Shown: positions 1 through 6,239, counted from the stretch's first letter. The stretch: 6,902 bases of DNA from Bacillota bacterium (GCA_021827805.1 JAKAUG010000382.1:1-6902), one strand, 5' to 3'. Numbers and translations are program-made. The notes: generated by a model not told the origin, from the letters alone.

Positions 1-20
1 ACCTGTAGAACCATAGCGTC

Positions 21-1358
21 TTGGTCTCGGACACGTTTCGCTACGACCACTGCGGATGGAACGGCAACCATTGGATCCACACGCCGGATCTCGACCGCTT
101 CGCCGCCGAGGCGGTGGCCTTCGACCACCACTACCTATCCAGTTTCCCGACCATCCCCGCCCGGACGGATTGGTTCAGCGGACGCTTCTCCTTCCCAAGC
201 CACGGGTGGCGCCCGTTGGACCCTCAGGTGCCGGTGCTGGCGGGCCTGCTGGGACGCACGGGCTACCTGCGCCAGCTCATCATTGACAATCCCCACATGA
301 TGAAGGGGACCAACCACTTCGATCGCGGCTTCGATGGCGCCTGCTGGCTCCGGGGGCAGGAGGGCGACACCTACCTGACCCGCCATAACCACCTGCGGCC
401 GGTCATGCCAAGCGGCAAGACGCGGCAGAAGCCCAGGCCCCAGGGGTACAGCCTGGTGGACATCCACCGCGCCACGAACTTCGATTGGGCCTGGGAGGAG
501 GACCGCTTCGCGGCCCGCACCCTGCGCACAGCATCCCGCTGGCTGGAGGAGAACTACAAAGCCGAACAGTTCTTTCTGTGGGTCGACTGCTTCGATGTGC
601 ACGAGCCGTGGGATCCGCCGGAGTACTGGGTGGAGCGCTATGACCCGAGCTACGCCGGCGCACCCATGCTCCATCCCAACTATGGCCCGGCCGACGTCTA
701 CACCGAGGCAGAACTGGCCAACCTGCGGGCACATTACGCCGGGGAAGTCAGCATGATCTCGCGCTGGTTCGGCCGACTGCTGCACAAGCTGGAAGACATC
801 GGCCTGGACGAGCGGACGGCGGTCGTCTTCACCTCCGATCACGGCATGTTCCTGGGCGAACACAACCGCACCGGCAAGAGCAACATCTGGCCCGGTGACG
901 AGCGCCGCTGGCCCCTCTACGAAGAGGTGGCGCACACCCCCCTCTTCATCCGCGTCCCGGGGCTCCGGCCCCGCCGTGTCTCCGCCCTGGTGCAACCGCC
1001 AGATCTGATGCCCACGCTCCTCGAGCTGGCGGGGACCGGCACGCCAACGGCCGTGCACGGCAGGTCCCTGCTGCCCGTCCTGCGCGGCGAGGTCGCGACC
1101 CACCGCGCCGTGGCGATCAGCGGTGCCCACCGGGGCGCGGGCCCCGAGGTGGCCGTGCGTGACGGCCGGTTCTCCTACTACCCGGATGGCGAGACAGGGA
1201 CCCCCGAGCTGTATGACACGGCCAACGATCCCGGGGAAACCCGCAACCTGGCTCCGCTTGAGCAGGGGGAAGTACGGCGTCTGGAGGACGCATGGCGTTC
1301 CTGGACAGCCGAGCATGGGGCCCAGGCAGCAGCGGGCCCAGGGGGAGTGGACTGGTGA
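21..1358 (+). CDS. Sulfatase-like hydrolase (alkaline phosphatase superfamily), 5' end probably incomplete
   Basis: This is a metal-dependent hydrolase of the sulfatase/phosphodiesterase fold (COG3119-like), expected to cleave a sulfate or phosphate ester. From the TTG at 21 it has 445 residues. Visible motifs are the first metal Asp in SDTFRYDH (D4), the nucleophile motif T44-I-P-A-R-T-D-W-F-S-G54, H194 in DVHEPWDPP, the metal pair D273-H274 in SDHGMFLGEH, K286 in TGKSN, and the C-terminal ELYDTANDPGETRNLA typical of sulfatases. The nucleophile position holds Thr, not the Cys or Ser that is converted to formylglycine in true sulfatases, so sulfatase activity is doubtful and a phosphoester substrate is possible. 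No Shine-Dalgarno precedes TTG21, a TAG lies in frame at 6-8, and the first beta strand is cut short. The real gene probably starts left of the window and is shifted in frame near 18/19. No signal peptide is visible. It overlaps the next gene by 4 bp. The family is certain; the substrate is unknown. Confidence 0.88.
   Translation: MVSDTFRYDHCGWNGNHWIHTPDLDRFAAEAVAFDHHYLSSFPTIPARTDWFSGRFSFPSHGWRPLDPQVPVLAGLLGRTGYLRQLIIDNPHMMKGTNHFDRGFDGACWLRGQEGDTYLTRHNHLRPVMPSGKTRQKPRPQGYSLVDIHRATNFDWAWEEDRFAARTLRTASRWLEENYKAEQFFLWVDCFDVHEPWDPPEYWVERYDPSYAGAPMLHPNYGPADVYTEAELANLRAHYAGEVSMISRWFGRLLHKLEDIGLDERTAVVFTSDHGMFLGEHNRTGKSNIWPGDERRWPLYEEVAHTPLFIRVPGLRPRRVSALVQPPDLMPTLLELAGTGTPTAVHGRSLLPVLRGEVATHRAVAISGAHRGAGPEVAVRDGRFSYYPDGETGTPELYDTANDPGETRNLAPLEQGEVRRLEDAWRSWTAEHGAQAAAGPGGVDW
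1341..1358 (+). promoter_or_regulatory. Ribosome binding site and GTGA coupling junction
   Basis: The run GGGGGAG (1341-1347) sits seven bases before a GTG start (1355-1357) that shares bases with the TGA stop (1356-1358) of the gene upstream. This arrangement fixes the start of the oxidoreductase and points to coupled translation of the two genes from one mRNA. Confidence 0.7.
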
Positions 1359-2344
1359 CGGAACGCCTGCGCATTGGACTGGTGGGGCTGGGCGATATCG
1401 CCGGGCAGCACGTTCAGGTGTTCTCCAAGGAGCCCGATGCGGAGGTCACGGGCGTCACGGACGTGGATCCGGCTCGGCTGGAGGCGCGCAGCCGCTCCTG
1501 GGGGGTGCCCGCCTACGCGGACCTCGAAGCCCTGCTGCCCCACGTGGATGCCGTGGTGGTCTGCACGCCGCCGACGCACCACCGCGCACCGACGGTCCGG
1601 GCCGCGGAAGCCGGCGTCCACGTCTTCTGCGAGAAGCCCGTCGCCCTTTCCCTTGAGGACGCCGACGCGATGATCGTCGCCTGCCGCGGGGCGGGCGTCA
1701 TCCTGCAGATCGGCATGAACTTTCACTTCCATCCCGCGTACCGCGCCATGTGGCAGCTGTTGCAGAGCGGCGACCTCGGGGAGCTCGGGTCCTGCTGGAT
1801 GCGCAGCTTCAACCTGTATCCAAGCAGCGGGTGGGACCAACGGCGCCGCCAGGGCCATTGGCGCATGCGGCCGGAGGACTCGGGGGGGCGCCTGTTCGAG
1901 CAGATCCACCTCATCAACTGGCTGCACTGGATCGGGGGCCCGGTGCACAGCGTCTTCGGGCGGGCGCTGACGGTGGCCCCGGACGTGCCCGTGGACGACC
2001 TGGACCTGGCCGTGCTGAACTTCGAACGCGGCTTCGGGGTCGCCGAGCTGGCACTGACGCCGACCACCGTGAACGAGGCCTCGACGGGGATCATCGGGAC
2101 CCGCGGCGGGATCAGCCTCCACGGCGCACGGCTGCTGCTGCGGCGCCAGGACGCGCCCCAGGAGATCGAGATCGCGCCCGCCCCGACGCCTTCTCGCCAA
2201 CGGCACTTCCTGGACGCGATCCGGGCGGGCAGACAGCCGGAGAACGACGGGCCGGATGGCCGCATGAGCCTGGCGGCGTGTCTGGCCTTCATGCGCTCCG
2301 CGCGGGAGGGCCGCGTCGTGACCCTTGCGGAAATGGAGGCCTGA
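1355..2344 (+). CDS. Gfo/Idh/MocA family NAD(P)-dependent oxidoreductase
   Basis: This is a cytosolic dehydrogenase of the Gfo/Idh/MocA family, whose members oxidise or reduce sugars, inositols and related polyols with NAD(P). The chosen GTG at 1355 overlaps the upstream TGA as GTGA, with the purine run GGGGGAG at 1341-1347 as ribosome binding site. It gives 329 residues, a usual length for the family, and puts the Rossmann motif G11-L-G-D-I-A16 at the N-terminus. The EKP motif (E93-K94-P95) carries the likely catalytic Lys. GMNFHFHPAYR (120-130) and GGRLFEQIHLIN (177-188) start the C-terminal substrate half. His185 is kept, but the preceding acidic residue is Glu182, three residues before the His instead of the Asp four before it in inositol dehydrogenase. 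Translational coupling to the sulfatase-like gene suggests that both act on one substrate, with ester removal followed by oxidation. An upstream in-frame ATG at 1292 lies inside the hydrolase and is less likely. Confidence 0.93.
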   Translation: MTERLRIGLVGLGDIAGQHVQVFSKEPDAEVTGVTDVDPARLEARSRSWGVPAYADLEALLPHVDAVVVCTPPTHHRAPTVRAAEAGVHVFCEKPVALSLEDADAMIVACRGAGVILQIGMNFHFHPAYRAMWQLLQSGDLGELGSCWMRSFNLYPSSGWDQRRRQGHWRMRPEDSGGRLFEQIHLINWLHWIGGPVHSVFGRALTVAPDVPVDDLDLAVLNFERGFGVAELALTPTTVNEASTGIIGTRGGISLHGARLLLRRQDAPQEIEIAPAPTPSRQRHFLDAIRAGRQPENDGPDGRMSLAACLAFMRSAREGRVVTLAEMEA

Positions 2345-2397
2345 CGCGCGGCCCCTCAGGGATCGGATGCCCTGCCGGCGCGAGCTTGGTCCCGAAG

Positions 2398-2433
2398 GGC
2401 CTGGGTGCTGGCGCAGGGGCGCGGGCCCAGGCC
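2398..2433. repeat. GC-rich inverted repeat between convergent genes
   Basis: GGCCTGGG at 2398-2405 pairs perfectly with CCCAGGCC at 2426-2433 across a 20-base loop. It lies in the 167-bp gap (2345-2511) between the ends of the oxidoreductase and the permease, where transcription from both strands must stop. No T-run follows on either strand, so it is not a canonical intrinsic terminator. It may still be a 3'-end stabilising hairpin or a weak terminator. Nothing else in the gap looks coding. Confidence 0.4.
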
Positions 2434-2511
2434 AGGGTTGGGGGACGCGCCAGAAACCAGGCTGTGCCGGGCGTTTCCAGGGGCCGATAACCTGAGAAGA
2501 GTCGGTTTCAG

Positions 2512-3363
2512 CTAGACGAAGGGCCGTGCGCCAACGGCGCCGTCGGGAACCGACCGCCTCCGGGCACCCAGCCGGGGTCCGAGCAGCCGCGCCAGCAAGT
2601 ACACGAAAAAGCTGAGCGTGGAGATGAAGAAGCTCGGCGGCCAGGGCTTGTAGAGCGCCAGGACGATCCCCCCCAGGGTGCAGCCCAGGGCGATGAGGAC
2701 GCTCAGGGCCGTGGCCCGACCCGGATGTGGGGTGATCAGCTCCGCCGCCGCGGCTGGGCTGATCAGCAGCGTGAGGAGCAGGAGCACCCCAACCACCTGC
2801 ACCGCCTCGGCGACGGCAAAGGCCAGGATCACCAGGAACACGGCGGACAGGAGCCGCACCGGCACGCCCCTGGCCGCTGCGACATCGGGATCGACGCTCG
2901 AAAAGCGCAGGGGACGGTAGACCGCCGCCAGGGCCAGCAGCGTCACGAGCCCCACGACCGCAGAGAACTCCACGTTCTGGCGACTGATCCCCAGGATCGT
3001 GCCGAACAACAGGTTGAAGGCCTCGTTGGCGTAGCGTGTATACAGGGACAGAAACAGGACGCCGAGCCCCAGGGCGAAGGCCAGGGTTGCGCCGATCGCC
3101 ACATCCCGCTCCCGAACACGCACGCCCAACAATCCGATCGCCACCGCCGCCAGTACGGTGAAGGCCAGCATGCCCGTGGTGGGTGCGACCCCGATGAGCA
3201 GTGCGCCCGCCGCACCGGTGAAGCCCACCTCGGCCACCCCATGGACAGCGAACGACATGTTGCGCATGACGACAAAGGGGCCGACCAGCCCGGCCACGAC
3301 CGCCACAATCGCCCCTGCCAGCAGTGCGTTGTGCACAAAGGCGTAGTGCCAAAGCGAGGTCAT
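2512..3363 (-). CDS. znuB: Metal ABC transporter permease (ABC-3 family, ZnuB/TroC/MntB type)
   Basis: This is the membrane channel of a zinc or manganese importer. It has 283 residues, normal for the family, and about eight hydrophobic spans with no signal peptide. The N-terminal helix runs from about residue 13 to 33 and is followed by the family motif F30-V-V-M-R-N-M-S-F-A-V-H-G-V-A-E, corresponding to the FVVLRGMSFxGDAxAHA-like segment of ABC-3 permeases. The last span (SFFISTLSFFVYLLAR, about 247-262) is also typical, and a basic cytosolic tail ends the protein. The ATG at 3361-3363 overlaps the TGA of the ATPase gene (3360-3362) as ATGA, so the two are translationally coupled. The stop is TAG at 2512-2514. 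It is the last gene of the importer operon and should form a homodimer bound to two copies of the ATPase. The symbol reflects the class only; sequence alone does not settle whether the metal is Zn or Mn. Confidence 0.93.
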   Translation of the reverse strand: MTSLWHYAFVHNALLAGAIVAVVAGLVGPFVVMRNMSFAVHGVAEVGFTGAAGALLIGVAPTTGMLAFTVLAAVAIGLLGVRVRERDVAIGATLAFALGLGVLFLSLYTRYANEAFNLLFGTILGISRQNVEFSAVVGLVTLLALAAVYRPLRFSSVDPDVAAARGVPVRLLSAVFLVILAFAVAEAVQVVGVLLLLTLLISPAAAAELITPHPGRATALSVLIALGCTLGGIVLALYKPWPPSFFISTLSFFVYLLARLLGPRLGARRRSVPDGAVGARPFV

Positions 3364-4211
3364 CCAGCCTCACCGCCAGCCGCTGCGGCGTGATGCCCAC
3401 CCATGTCGGCTCCGAGGACGACGATCTGCCCCCGGACGTGGAGCACCTCCACCGGAGCCTGATAGAGCTGGCTGAGCGCCTCGCTCGTCAGCACCTCCTG
3501 GGGTGGCCCCACCAGGCACCGCCCCCGCGCGATGCACAGGACCCGGTCGACGTGCCCGAGCAGGGGGTTGATGTCGTGGGTCACGAACACGACCGGCATG
3601 TCTCGGCGGCGATTCAGGTCGGCCACCAGGCGCACGATCGTGGCCTGGTGCTGAACATCCAGGCTCGAGAGCGGCTCATCGCACAGCAGGAGCCGCGGCT
3701 CGCCTCCGATCGCCTGCGCGATGCGCAGCCGCTGCTGCTCCCCTCCGGACAGCCGCCCGACCGGGGCCTCGGCATACGCCTGGGCGCCGACGGCCTCCAG
3801 CGCGGCGTCCACCCTGCGGGCGCGTTCCGCCCCCCACAGGGCCAGACCCCAGCGGTGCCCGTCCACCCCCAGGCCGACCAGGTCTCGCCCGCGCAGCGGC
3901 AGGTCGGGCTCAAAGGCGCGTTGCTGCGGCACATAACCAATCGCCGCATCCCCGCGGCGCGGGGGGCGCCCCAGCACCTCCACCGTGCCCGACGTCAGAC
4001 GGCTCAGCCCAAGCAGGACCCGCAGCAGCGAGGTCTTGCCCGCGCCATTCGGCCCGATGACGGCCAGGAACTCGCCGGCCCGGATCTGCAACTCAAGCTC
4101 CTCCCACACCCGGCGCCGACCGAGCTGCAGTCCGGCCCGCACCAGTTGCGCCACCGGCCGGGCGACGACACCGTCAGTGCCCACCGGCTGCCGCCCCCCC
4201 GGCGAGCGCAT
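3360..4211 (-). CDS. znuC: Metal ABC transporter ATP-binding protein (ZnuC/TroB/MntA type)
   Basis: This is the cytosolic ATPase that powers the metal importer. All catalytic elements are present, numbered from the ATG at 4211: Walker A G53-P-N-G-A-G-K-T-S61, Q-loop V94-P-Q-Q97, ABC signature L154-S-G-G-E-Q-Q-R161, Walker B L174-L-L-C-D-E179, D-loop S183-L-D185 and switch His212 in VTHD. The length is 283. The start is uncertain. ATG 4211 overlaps the binding-protein gene by 38 bp and adds about 19 residues not expected in the family. GTG at 4184 overlaps by 11 bp and has a G-run upstream (complement of 4194-4200). GTG at 4154 leaves a 19-bp gap and gives the usual 34 residues before Walker A. 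The stop overlaps the permease start by 4 bp. The C-terminal tail has a short GGHHAAAAGG stretch that could touch metal, but it is too short to call. Operon order is binding protein, ATPase, permease. Confidence 0.94.
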   Translation of the reverse strand: MRSPGGRQPVGTDGVVARPVAQLVRAGLQLGRRRVWEELELQIRAGEFLAVIGPNGAGKTSLLRVLLGLSRLTSGTVEVLGRPPRRGDAAIGYVPQQRAFEPDLPLRGRDLVGLGVDGHRWGLALWGAERARRVDAALEAVGAQAYAEAPVGRLSGGEQQRLRIAQAIGGEPRLLLCDEPLSSLDVQHQATIVRLVADLNRRRDMPVVFVTHDINPLLGHVDRVLCIARGRCLVGPPQEVLTSEALSQLYQAPVEVLHVRGQIVVLGADMGGHHAAAAGGEAG

Positions 4212-5145
4212 CCCGCAGGGCCCCGAGTTCGTTCAGCATCCACTGCCGGTATGTTTGGCCCGGGGGCTCGGTCTCCGTGACCCCGACGGTGGGGATGCCA
4301 TCCGACCTGGCGAGTTGCACAAGCCCCGTCGTCAGCGGTGTCACCGTCTGCAGGTTGTAGATGAGCACGCGCACCTGATGGCGCTGCAGGAGTTCCTGCT
4401 CGGTCGCCATGTCCGGCGCGGAGGGGTCGTTGCCGTCCTCGATCGCCCGCTGGAAGCTCTGCGGCGTCAGGACATCGAGTCCCAGCGCGCGGCCCATGTA
4501 TCCGAAGACGGGCTCGGTGTATGCCACAGGCACCCGTGGGTAGGCCCGCCGGATGCTCGCCACCTCAGCTGTGACAGCCTGCAGCGAGGCGAGAAAACGC
4601 CGCTCAGCGGCCTGGTACTGCTGCGCATGTGCGGGGTCCAGCGAGGCGAGGTCAGCGGTGGCCGCCTGAGCCACCTTGGCCATCGTCCCGGTGTCATACC
4701 AGAGGTGCGGGTTGGCGCCCGCGGCGGCGCCAACCAGGGTCTGCACGTCCAGCACCCTGCGCCGAGGATCGGGCGAGGCAGACAGCAGGCGGGCCATGAA
4801 GGCGTCATAGCCAAGCCCGTTTTCGATCACCAGCCTCGCGTTGGCGACCGCCACGGCGTCCTGGGCACTGCTCTCGTATTCATGGGGATCGGCGTTGGGA
4901 TCACGCAGGATGCTCGTCACCGCGCAGCGGGCGCCACAGATCTGGGTGAGCAGGTCGCCATACACGTTCTCGGCCGCGACCACGGGGATCGCGGTCCCGG
5001 TGGTGGCGACGGAGCCGGGCGACGGGGAGGAGCCGGATGGGTCGGTGGTTGGCGAGGGCCTGCCGGCGCAGGCCGTGAGCAGCAGGCTGATGCCGACGAC
5101 CAAGCCGAGGGCCCGCAGCGCGCTGCGGGACGCGGAACGGGGCAT
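4174..5145 (-). CDS. znuA: Metal-binding lipoprotein of an ABC importer (cluster 9 / ZnuA-TroA-MntC family)
   Basis: This extracytoplasmic receptor captures a transition metal and delivers it to the permease. The ATG at 5143-5145 is chosen because it starts a clean lipoprotein signal: basic MPRSASRSALR, hydrophobic core to residue 24, lipobox LLTAC with Cys26, then a Ser/Pro/Thr/Gly linker (about 29-51). A longer frame to 5310 would run through the operators and the divergent gene. The mature domain shows the family landmarks NADPHEYE (H88), NPHLWYD (H147), YTEPVFGYM (E211) and TETEPPGQTYRQWM (E291 or E293). H88, H147 and E211 match the first three metal ligands of Mn-type receptors (PsaA/MntC). 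Zn-type ZnuA usually has a third His and a His-rich loop, and neither is seen here. A Cys pair, C70 and C74, is unusual for the family and could form a disulfide. The length is 323. It is the first gene of the operon, with an operator 20 bp upstream. Family certain; the metal could be Mn or Zn. Confidence 0.94.
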   Translation of the reverse strand: MPRSASRSALRALGLVVGISLLLTACAGRPSPTTDPSGSSPSPGSVATTGTAIPVVAAENVYGDLLTQICGARCAVTSILRDPNADPHEYESSAQDAVAVANARLVIENGLGYDAFMARLLSASPDPRRRVLDVQTLVGAAAGANPHLWYDTGTMAKVAQAATADLASLDPAHAQQYQAAERRFLASLQAVTAEVASIRRAYPRVPVAYTEPVFGYMGRALGLDVLTPQSFQRAIEDGNDPSAPDMATEQELLQRHQVRVLIYNLQTVTPLTTGLVQLARSDGIPTVGVTETEPPGQTYRQWMLNELGALRDALAGGAAAGGH

Positions 5146-5163
5146 GCAGGCGCACCGCCCTTG

Positions 5164-5193
5164 TTGAGAACCGTTATCGTTCCGTGGTATCGT
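5164..5193 (+). promoter_or_regulatory. Possible promoter of the Fur-family regulator
   Basis: TTGAGA (5164-5169) and TATCGT (5188-5193) are separated by 18 bases and would start transcription near 5200, giving a leader of about 50 bases that contains operator 2. The match is only moderate. Operator 1 overlaps its -35 box. If transcription starts at 5201, the ATG there could even be read leaderless, which is the main alternative start for the regulator. Confidence 0.35.
5165..5179. promoter_or_regulatory. Fur-family (Zur/Mur) operator 1, importer side
   Basis: TGAGAACCGTTATCG contains the 13-base dyad GAGAAC-C-GTTATC with five of six pairs matching. It has the same 6-1-6 layout and flanking T and G as operator 2. 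It lies 20 bp before the binding-protein ATG and just after the predicted transcription start, where bound repressor would block the importer operon. It also overlaps the -35 box proposed for the divergent regulator promoter, so one site could act on both genes. Confidence 0.7.
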
Positions 5194-5217
5194 AGGCTGC
5201 ATGCCGGGGTGCGTCAA
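5189..5217 (-). promoter_or_regulatory. Sigma-70-type promoter of the metal importer operon
   Basis: On the minus strand, TTGACG (complement of 5212-5217) is a near-consensus -35 box. After exactly 17 bases comes TACGAT (complement of 5189-5194), a good -10 box. Transcription would start near 5182 and run into the binding-protein gene at 5145. The operator at 5165-5179 would cover the first transcribed bases, a standard place for a repressor. Confidence 0.65.
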
Positions 5218-5223
5218 GGCTTG

Positions 5224-5238
5224 TGAGAATGATTCTCG
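5224..5238. promoter_or_regulatory. Fur-family (Zur/Mur) operator 2, regulator side
   Basis: TGAGAATGATTCTCG contains a perfect 13-base palindrome, GAGAAT-G-ATTCTC. The layout (short A/T-ending arms around one central base) is that of Fur/Zur/PerR boxes, and it resembles actinobacterial Zur sites of the TGAAAATGATTTTCA type as I recall them. It ends 13 bp before the GTG start of the regulator gene and shares the consensus TGAGAAYSRTTMTCG with operator 1; the two centres are 59 bp apart. Autoregulation is inferred. Confidence 0.78.
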
Positions 5239-5251
5239 CCGGGTGGGGGCC

Positions 5252-5689
5252 GTGGCCACGACTGAGGAGGAAGTCCAGGAGGTCTGTGCGCGGCTGCGAT
5301 CTGCGGGCATGCGCGTGACGGATCAGCGGCGACGGCTGGTGGAACTCTTCGCGTCGCTGGGCCGCTGGTGCACGCCCCAGGAGCTGCACGCCGAGGCAGA
5401 GCGGACGGGCCAGCAGGCCGGCCTGGCAACCGTCTACCGTCTCATCGAGGCCCTGACCGCACTCGGGCTATGCCGGTCCTTCGTCCATGGCGACCGAGCG
5501 CTGCGCTATGTGTTCTGCCCCCCGTACCACCACCACCACCTCATCTGTCTGGATTGCGGACGGGTGGCGGATGTCACGGACTGCCATCTGGACGCGCCCG
5601 GCGGCGATTTCGAGATCAAAGACCACGCCGTGGACTTCTTCGGCCAGTGCGGCGGGTGCAGCGTCGCCGCCCAAAGGCCCTCCACCTGA
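5252..5689 (+). CDS. Fur-family metal-responsive transcriptional repressor (Zur or Mur type)
   Basis: This cytosolic dimeric repressor binds DNA when loaded with metal. From the GTG at 5252 it has 145 residues, usual for the family. The N-terminal winged helix covers about residues 8-85, with recognition helix A56-G-L-A-T-V-Y-R-L-I-E-A-L68. The dimerisation and metal domain has H93-H-H-H96, the first structural zinc pair C99-L-D-C102, then C111, H125 in DHAVDFFG, and the second pair C133-G-G-C136. GTG 5252 is preferred because a G-rich ribosome site (5241-5249) precedes it and because the alternative ATG at 5201 would place operator 2 inside the coding region and add 17 residues without family character. 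The gene is divergent from the metal importer, and an operator-like dyad lies in front of each, so it probably represses both. The neighbouring importer favours Zur (zinc) or Mur (manganese) over Fur (iron), but the residues alone do not decide this. Confidence 0.92.
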   Translation: MATTEEEVQEVCARLRSAGMRVTDQRRRLVELFASLGRWCTPQELHAEAERTGQQAGLATVYRLIEALTALGLCRSFVHGDRALRYVFCPPYHHHHLICLDCGRVADVTDCHLDAPGGDFEIKDHAVDFFGQCGGCSVAAQRPST

Positions 5690-6142
5690 CAGAGGCATCC
5701 GCCGGCATGGCGCGGTGCGGCCCGGGTCCCTGGACGCGGCCCGCGCGTCAGCGCGCGCAGCCGGTCCGTGCCGTGACCCGGCGGGCCGCTCAAGGCCCAA
5801 TCTCCCGGATCGTGTCGGCAAGCGGGAGGTCCGACGCGCGGACATTCAGAGATTGCTGCTTGCCGCGGCCGTGATGGGTGCCGTCCTGCCGGTGGTCGGA
5901 TGCGCCCGGGCACAGGCCCCGAAGGTACCGCGTGGGGCGCGATCCGCATCGGCGGGCGGCGCATCGTCGGCCGGATCCACGGCGTCTCCCAAGAGCGCTA
6001 CGGGCGTAGCCCCACCGGTCGGCACCACGCGCTTGACGGTGAGAAGCGTGGGCCATGGCCCGCCAATGCAGGCCGCTGTGCCGTGGCACGCCGCGGTCCG
6101 AGCTGCGGGGCGGCTCCGGACAGCCCAGAACGCTGGTGTCCA
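5690..6142. other. 453-bp region without a convincing gene
   Basis: This is the gap between the convergent ends of the regulator and the VIT-like gene. It is very GC-rich, and its reading frames on both strands lack family motifs. It holds small hairpins: GGGCC (5783-5787) with GGCCC (5794-5798), and CGCGC with GCGCG around 5742-5755. Neither is followed by a T-run, so no terminator can be named. The only coding-like signal is a lipoprotein-type leader starting near 5844-5853, listed separately. Confidence 0.5.
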
Positions 6143-6239
6143 TCACCCACCGGTGCCGATCAGGACACCCGCCACAAAGACCAGGCCACCACCGACGATG
6201 ACCTGCACGACGGAGAGCAGCATCTTGGTGCCGAAGTAG
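5853..6239 (+). other. Possible small lipoprotein or its remnant
   Basis: From TTG 5853 the frame reads MLLAAAVMGAVLPVVGC, a short hydrophobic core ending in a lipobox-like VVGC (Cys17). It follows basic residues (REVRRADIQR) and is followed by a Ser/Ala/Gly/Pro-rich stretch (about residues 31-57), as in secreted lipoprotein linkers. Past about residue 60 no domain is recognisable, and the last 97 bases run antisense through the VIT-like gene, giving a Pro/Thr-rich tail that looks like shadow coding. GGGAGG at 5824-5829 is too far from TTG 5853 to be a good ribosome site; ATT 5844 is nearer but is a rare start. I do not recognise a family. It may be a chance frame or a decayed gene. Confidence 0.2.

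Noticed and set aside
135..1316. A 393-residue minus-strand frame opposite the sulfatase-like gene
   Set aside because: The plus-strand frame contains all the catalytic motifs. The antisense product has no recognisable family and follows third-position GC bias.
2484..2510. Possible third Fur-type box (CGATAACCTGAGAAG, then GTTTCA)
   Set aside because: Only half of the site matches the operators at 5165 and 5224. There is no dyad symmetry, and it lies between two convergent gene ends.
1178..3400. A 740-residue minus-strand frame crossing three genes
   Set aside because: It is antisense to the oxidoreductase and out of frame with the permease. Its product is Arg/Gly/Pro-rich without domains, as expected from high-GC shadow coding.
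5201..5251. ATG 5201 as the start of the Fur-family regulator
   Set aside because: It adds 17 residues without family character and puts a perfect operator palindrome inside the coding region. It is kept only as a leaderless-start alternative.
5146..5310. Longer N-terminus for the metal-binding lipoprotein
   Set aside because: It would place 55 residues before a complete lipoprotein signal peptide and overlap the operators, the promoter and the start of the divergent regulator.
5520..5545. Short CAC repeat encoding four histidines
   Set aside because: This is the normal His-rich motif before the CxxC pair in Fur-family proteins, not a microsatellite or tag.
6040..6054. TGAGAA half-site in the gap before the VIT-like gene end
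   Set aside because: The second half does not match the operator consensus, and no promoter on either strand would be served.
5790..6146. A 118-residue minus-strand frame in the gap
   Set aside because: Its composition is Arg/Gly/Ala-rich without motifs, it has no ribosome site, and it starts inside the end of the VIT-like gene region.
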